Shown here: in pieces, positions 53,783 through 56,517 of the stretch
Layout: each line of letters starts with the position of its first letter
Position numbering within the stretch: the stretch's first letter is position 1
Source of the DNA: Flavisphingomonas formosensis
Lineage (GTDB): Bacteria; Pseudomonadota; Alphaproteobacteria; Sphingomonadales; Sphingomonadaceae
Assembly: GCF_009755815.1 (NCBI RefSeq)
Contig: NZ_WRPK01000019.1
Coordinates: 1-56,517, forward strand
Reading direction: 5' to 3'
Length of the DNA stretch: 56,517 nt
The notes under the pieces: generated by a model
What the model was told of the DNA's origin: nothing
The model's database searches: none
What the model saw: only the letters and a program-made list of their open reading frames with translations
Translations under genes and position numbers: made by a program

Positions 53783-54937
53783 ATGAAAACCACATTGGAG
53801 GCGATGCGCGGCGAGTTCCCGCTTCTCGCCAACAAGACCTATTTGAACAGCGGTTCCTATTGCGCGCTCGCAAACGACGTGAAGCGGGCGTTCGAGGCCT
53901 ATATGGACGACCGGCTTGCGGTCGGCGCGAACTGGGACGTCTGGGTCGCCAAGAACGAGGCCGTGCGCGGGCTGGTCGCCCGGCTCCTGCATGCGCGGCC
54001 CGATGAGATAGCGGTGACGGCGTCGGTTTCCGCGGGGCTGAATGCGATCGCCAGTGCCATCGATTTCAGCGGCCCGCGCAACAAGGTGGTGATCAGCGAC
54101 TTCGAATTTCCGACGAACGCCCAGATCTGGCATGCGCAGGAACCGCGCAATGCCGAGGTGGTGCATGTCAGGGCGGACGAGAGCGGCTATATCCCGCTCG
54201 AGCAGTTCGAGCGCGCGATCGACGATCGCACGGCCCTCGTCGCGGTCACCCATGTCTGCTTCAGGAACGGCGCAAAGCTCGACATCGAGGGGATCGGCCG
54301 GATCGCGCGCGCGCGTGGCGCTAAGATCCTGTTCGATTGCTACCAGTCGGTGGGATCCGTGGATATCGACGTCACGTCGATGGAGGTCGACTTCCTGGTC
54401 GGCGGCATGCTGAAATATCTGCTCGGAACCGCTGGCATCGGCTTCCTCTATGTGCGCGATGCGCTGGTCCGCGAGTTGCTACCCACCCACACAGGATGGT
54501 TCGCGCAGGAGAATATCACGGCGATGGACATCACCGCCAACCGGCCTTCGCCCACGGCCAGGCGGTTCGAGGCGGGAACGCCGCCCGTGGTCAACTGCTA
54601 TGCCGCCGAAGCCGGTCTCGAGTTGCTGCTCAGCATCGGTACCCCGGCCATCGAGGCGAGGATCCGGGAATTGACGCGGCGCTGCATCGAGCGGCTGGCC
54701 GCGATCGGCTGGCCCACCGTGACGCCGCGGGACGATAACCGACGCGGCGCCACGGTAGCCATCCCGTCGCGCGACAGCGCGGGCCTCGCCGATGCGCTGA
54801 TGAAGCGCGACATCGTGACGTCCTATCGCGACGCGAATGTCCGCGCGAGCTTCCACTTCTACAATAACGATCAGGACATCGATGCGCTGATCACCGCGCT
54901 CGATGCCCTGAAGCCCCGCTTCGCACCGCAGGGCTGA
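53783..54937 (+). CDS. Second class V aminotransferase-fold PLP enzyme
   Basis: The 384-residue protein starts MKTTLEAMRGEFPLL and has YLNSGSYCALANDVK, a VAVTHVCFRNGAKLD block and a PLP lysine in LVGGMLKYLLGTAGIGFLY. The C-terminal region lacks the Cys of cysteine desulfurases. Together with the enzyme at 33860 this gives two distinct fold-type I class V enzymes in one cluster. The start at 53783 follows a good promoter; an earlier in-frame ATG at 53732 lies inside that promoter. Confidence 0.86.
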   Translation: MKTTLEAMRGEFPLLANKTYLNSGSYCALANDVKRAFEAYMDDRLAVGANWDVWVAKNEAVRGLVARLLHARPDEIAVTASVSAGLNAIASAIDFSGPRNKVVISDFEFPTNAQIWHAQEPRNAEVVHVRADESGYIPLEQFERAIDDRTALVAVTHVCFRNGAKLDIEGIGRIARARGAKILFDCYQSVGSVDIDVTSMEVDFLVGGMLKYLLGTAGIGFLYVRDALVRELLPTHTGWFAQENITAMDITANRPSPTARRFEAGTPPVVNCYAAEAGLELLLSIGTPAIEARIRELTRRCIERLAAIGWPTVTPRDDNRRGATVAIPSRDSAGLADALMKRDIVTSYRDANVRASFHFYNNDQDIDALITALDALKPRFAPQG

Positions 54938-55025
54938 TGTTCCGGCCCGTATATCTTCTCAAAACGGGTAGCGATGCCGCAGCCCTGTGGGCTAATGCAG
55001 AGAGCATCACCGGATAGAGGATATG

Positions 55026-55514
55026 ATGGGCAAATCCCGAACCAAGACAACGGAGGGGGCGATCGGAAATCTCGAGCTGGGCGACGGCTGGCTCGAAGAT
55101 TTCATGCCGTATCAGCTCTATCGCGTGACGAACCGGCTCAACATGCGCCTGCTGAGCCGTTTGCGCGCGATCGGGATCAGCGCGTCGCAATGGCGCGTGC
55201 TCAGCGTGCTGCGATCCTTCGGCACGCTGACGATCAGCCGGATCGTCGAGCATACGCTGATGGAGCAGCCGACCGTCAGCCGCGTCATCGACCAGCTCGA
55301 GCAGGAGAAGCTCGCCACGCGCCGGACGTCCACGGAGGATTCGCGGATGATCGAGGTTGTCCTGACGCCGAAGGGCGTGGACGCGTTCGAGGCGATCCTT
55401 CCCGCGGCGCAGCGCCATCAGAAGGTCGCCATGGACGGCCTCACCACGAAGGAAATCGACACGCTTCGCAGCCTGCTGCGGCGGATAGAGCACAATATCA
55501 ACGAATTTGACTGA
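55026..55514 (+). CDS. MarR-family regulator
   Basis: The protein of about 162 residues has the winged-helix core ISASQWRVLSVLRSFGTLTISRIVEHTLMEQPTVSRVIDQLEQEKL and the wing RRTSTEDSRMIEVVLTPKG. MarR dimers bind palindromes overlapping promoters and release on ligand binding. GAGG five bases upstream supports the ATG at 55026; an ATG three bases earlier is possible. It follows the PLP enzyme gene by 88 bp and is the best candidate to bind the TCATATG sites of this cluster. Confidence 0.88.
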   Translation: MGKSRTKTTEGAIGNLELGDGWLEDFMPYQLYRVTNRLNMRLLSRLRAIGISASQWRVLSVLRSFGTLTISRIVEHTLMEQPTVSRVIDQLEQEKLATRRTSTEDSRMIEVVLTPKGVDAFEAILPAAQRHQKVAMDGLTTKEIDTLRSLLRRIEHNINEFD

Positions 55515-55547
55515 GGCGCCGTTTTCGGCGGCAACGGCACCCCCGAC

Positions 55548-56102
55548 ATGCTTGACGCGCCGCAGCATTTCGGTGAAGCTCCCCGCATGCAGGTCCCGCG
55601 CGCCCAGCCCGATGCCTGGAACGATGGCCCTCGTCCCGAGCTGGCCACGCAGGGGCAATTTCCCCTGCGCAATCCCGCAGGAATGGCCTATCGCAGCGCG
55701 GCGCTGCCGCGCATCAGCGGTGCGGTGACGCTATTCTATTACGACGAGATAGAGACGGCATCCCACTGGTACGAAAATGTGATCGGCTTCGAGAAGCAGG
55801 TCGATCTCGACTGGCTGGCGCTGTTCCGGATCGCCGACCAGGCCTATCTCGGGCTGGTGGCGGCCAATGCGGGCAGCCAGCGCCCCATTCCGGGTGCGAA
55901 CAAGGGCGCCATCCTGTCGATCGTCACGACCGATCTCGAGAAATGGCACCGCCGTCTCTTCGCGGCCGGCGTGGCGGGAACCGGCCAGGGCCTCGAAATC
56001 GGCTGCGGCGGATTGAGCATAGAGTTCAAGGTACGCGATCCCGGCGGATACACGCTCGAATTCCTGGAGTGGCTCGAAACATCTCCGATCGGCGGCAGAT
56101 AG
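55548..56102 (+). CDS. VOC (glyoxalase/bleomycin resistance fold) protein
   Basis: The protein of up to 184 residues has a VOC domain from about residue 58: AVTLFYYDEIETASHWYENVIGFEKQ, then YLGLV and a final VRDPGGYTLEFLEW that carries the usual metal Glu. VOC enzymes are metal-dependent lyases, isomerases or dioxygenases. The start at 55548 gives a 45-residue leader of low conservation; MAYRSAALPR at 55683 may be the true start. It follows the MarR gene by 33 bp on the same strand and may belong to the pathway. Confidence 0.78.
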   Translation: MLDAPQHFGEAPRMQVPRAQPDAWNDGPRPELATQGQFPLRNPAGMAYRSAALPRISGAVTLFYYDEIETASHWYENVIGFEKQVDLDWLALFRIADQAYLGLVAANAGSQRPIPGANKGAILSIVTTDLEKWHRRLFAAGVAGTGQGLEIGCGGLSIEFKVRDPGGYTLEFLEWLETSPIGGR

Positions 56103-56108
56103 TCGCCG

Positions 56109-56397
56109 TCATTGCGGCCAGGGATTTTCCGACTTCCAGGCCCGCGCCACATTTCCCAGCGTGTCGAACACCACGCCTTCATGACCGGCAAAGTGGCGGA
56201 TCACCCGCTCTAGCATCAGCATGCGGTGGCCGCGGCCAATCACCTGCGGATGCAGCGTGATCGTCATGGCGCCACCCGGCACATTGGCATAGCCCCAGTC
56301 GAACTCGCCCTTCCATATCTCCTCTGCCACGCTGGGCGGATGCGCCGGAAAGCCGGGCGAGAATTCCAGATAGGGAAAATCGTCAAGGTGCCAGGCG
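56109..56397 (-). pseudogene. 3' fragment of a polysaccharide deacetylase-like gene, cut by an IS
   Basis: On the minus strand the frame reads RPAWHLDDFPYLEF, then FDWGYANVPGGAMTITLHPQ and ends NPWPQ. This is the C-terminal third of a NodB-fold polysaccharide deacetylase (PuuE/peptidoglycan deacetylase-like). The family is about 300 residues long; here only about 95 remain before the sequence changes to an IS end at 56398. The related PuuE acts on allantoin, so a role in the neighbouring nitrogen catabolism is possible before the gene was broken. Confidence 0.7.
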
Positions 56398-56517
56398 GGT
56401 CGTGTCCCCGGTGATGGTGTAGCTCGACGGTAGCGAAGCTAACCGGTCGCGCGCTCATCGCAGGCGCTGTAGCGGCCGGTCAGCTTCGCGGGTGGTCATC
56501 GGTGATCTTCGGATAGG
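56398..56517. mobile_element. End of an insertion element, family unidentified
   Basis: From 56398 the sequence starts GGTCGTGTCCC and matches one end of the 80-bp palindrome at 27862-27941 at 52 of 61 positions. It also contains subterminal inverted repeats (CGAAGCTAACCGG near 56435 and CCGGTCAGCTTCG near 56490). It interrupts the deacetylase gene and runs off the window. No transposase gene is visible in the 120 bases present. Confidence 0.6.

Noticed and set aside
1-56517. CRISPR arrays, prophage or toxin-antitoxin modules
   Set aside because: No regularly spaced repeats, cas genes, phage structural genes or recognisable toxin-antitoxin pair were seen.

Overview
The window is GC-rich DNA with the gene content of an alphaproteobacterium, most likely a sphingomonad (Sphingomonadales). 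It carries a GcrA cell-cycle regulator, three large TonB-dependent receptors, DUF4893-, DUF2171- and DUF3617-like proteins, an argD-argF-hslO run and palindromic intergenic repeats bounded by CTAG. This assignment rests on family content, not on a database search.

Region 1 (about 1-18740) is mostly ordinary chromosome. The left edge is the end of an IS630-like element with the first codons of its transposase reading out of the window. Then come queC-queE (7-deazaguanine synthesis), a YpfJ-type metallopeptidase, a patatin plus 3-hydroxybutyrate dehydrogenase pair, a DUF4893 lipoprotein, an exported M20 amidohydrolase, an ScfR/RamB-like XRE regulator, two aldo/keto reductases separated by a palindromic repeat, gcrA, an ABC-2 permease, a Rap1a/Tai-like small exported protein, argD-argF-hslO, two small hypotheticals and tRNA-Ala(CGC).

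Region 2 (18782-27428) starts directly behind the tRNA and looks accessory. A PchR-like AraC regulator diverges from amidase, M20 deacetylase, MFS transporter and siderophore-type TonB receptor genes. A secreted PAF-acetylhydrolase-like esterase converges on the receptor gene. Together they suggest uptake and hydrolysis of an amide- or ester-linked compound, possibly a foreign siderophore. Region 3 (27429-33642) holds an 80-bp palindrome related to an IS end at the right edge of the window, a c-type cytochrome, a Pro-rich microprotein, a MacB-like ABC exporter with its periplasmic adaptor, a universal stress protein and a stress-type SDR.

Region 4 (33860-56102) is a 22-kb catabolic cluster and the most interesting part. 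A six-gene minus-strand operon (NCS1 permease, TonB receptor, amidohydrolase, HyuA-type hydantoinase/oxoprolinase, DUF917 protein, class V aminotransferase) diverges from a TetR regulator. It is followed by two exported prolidase-like amidohydrolases plus a second TonB receptor, then an overlapping trio of RutA-like flavin oxygenase, HpcH/HpaI aldolase and class I aminotransferase, then an APC amino-acid permease, a second class V aminotransferase, a MarR regulator and a VOC protein. Four promoters on this right-hand side share a TCATATG-type core that overlaps the promoter elements, and one 14-mer is identical (inverted) in two of them. I infer a dedicated system that takes up and dismantles a cyclic amide, hydantoin-like or peptide-derived nitrogen compound; the substrate is unknown. 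The right edge is an IS end that has cut off a polysaccharide-deacetylase gene.
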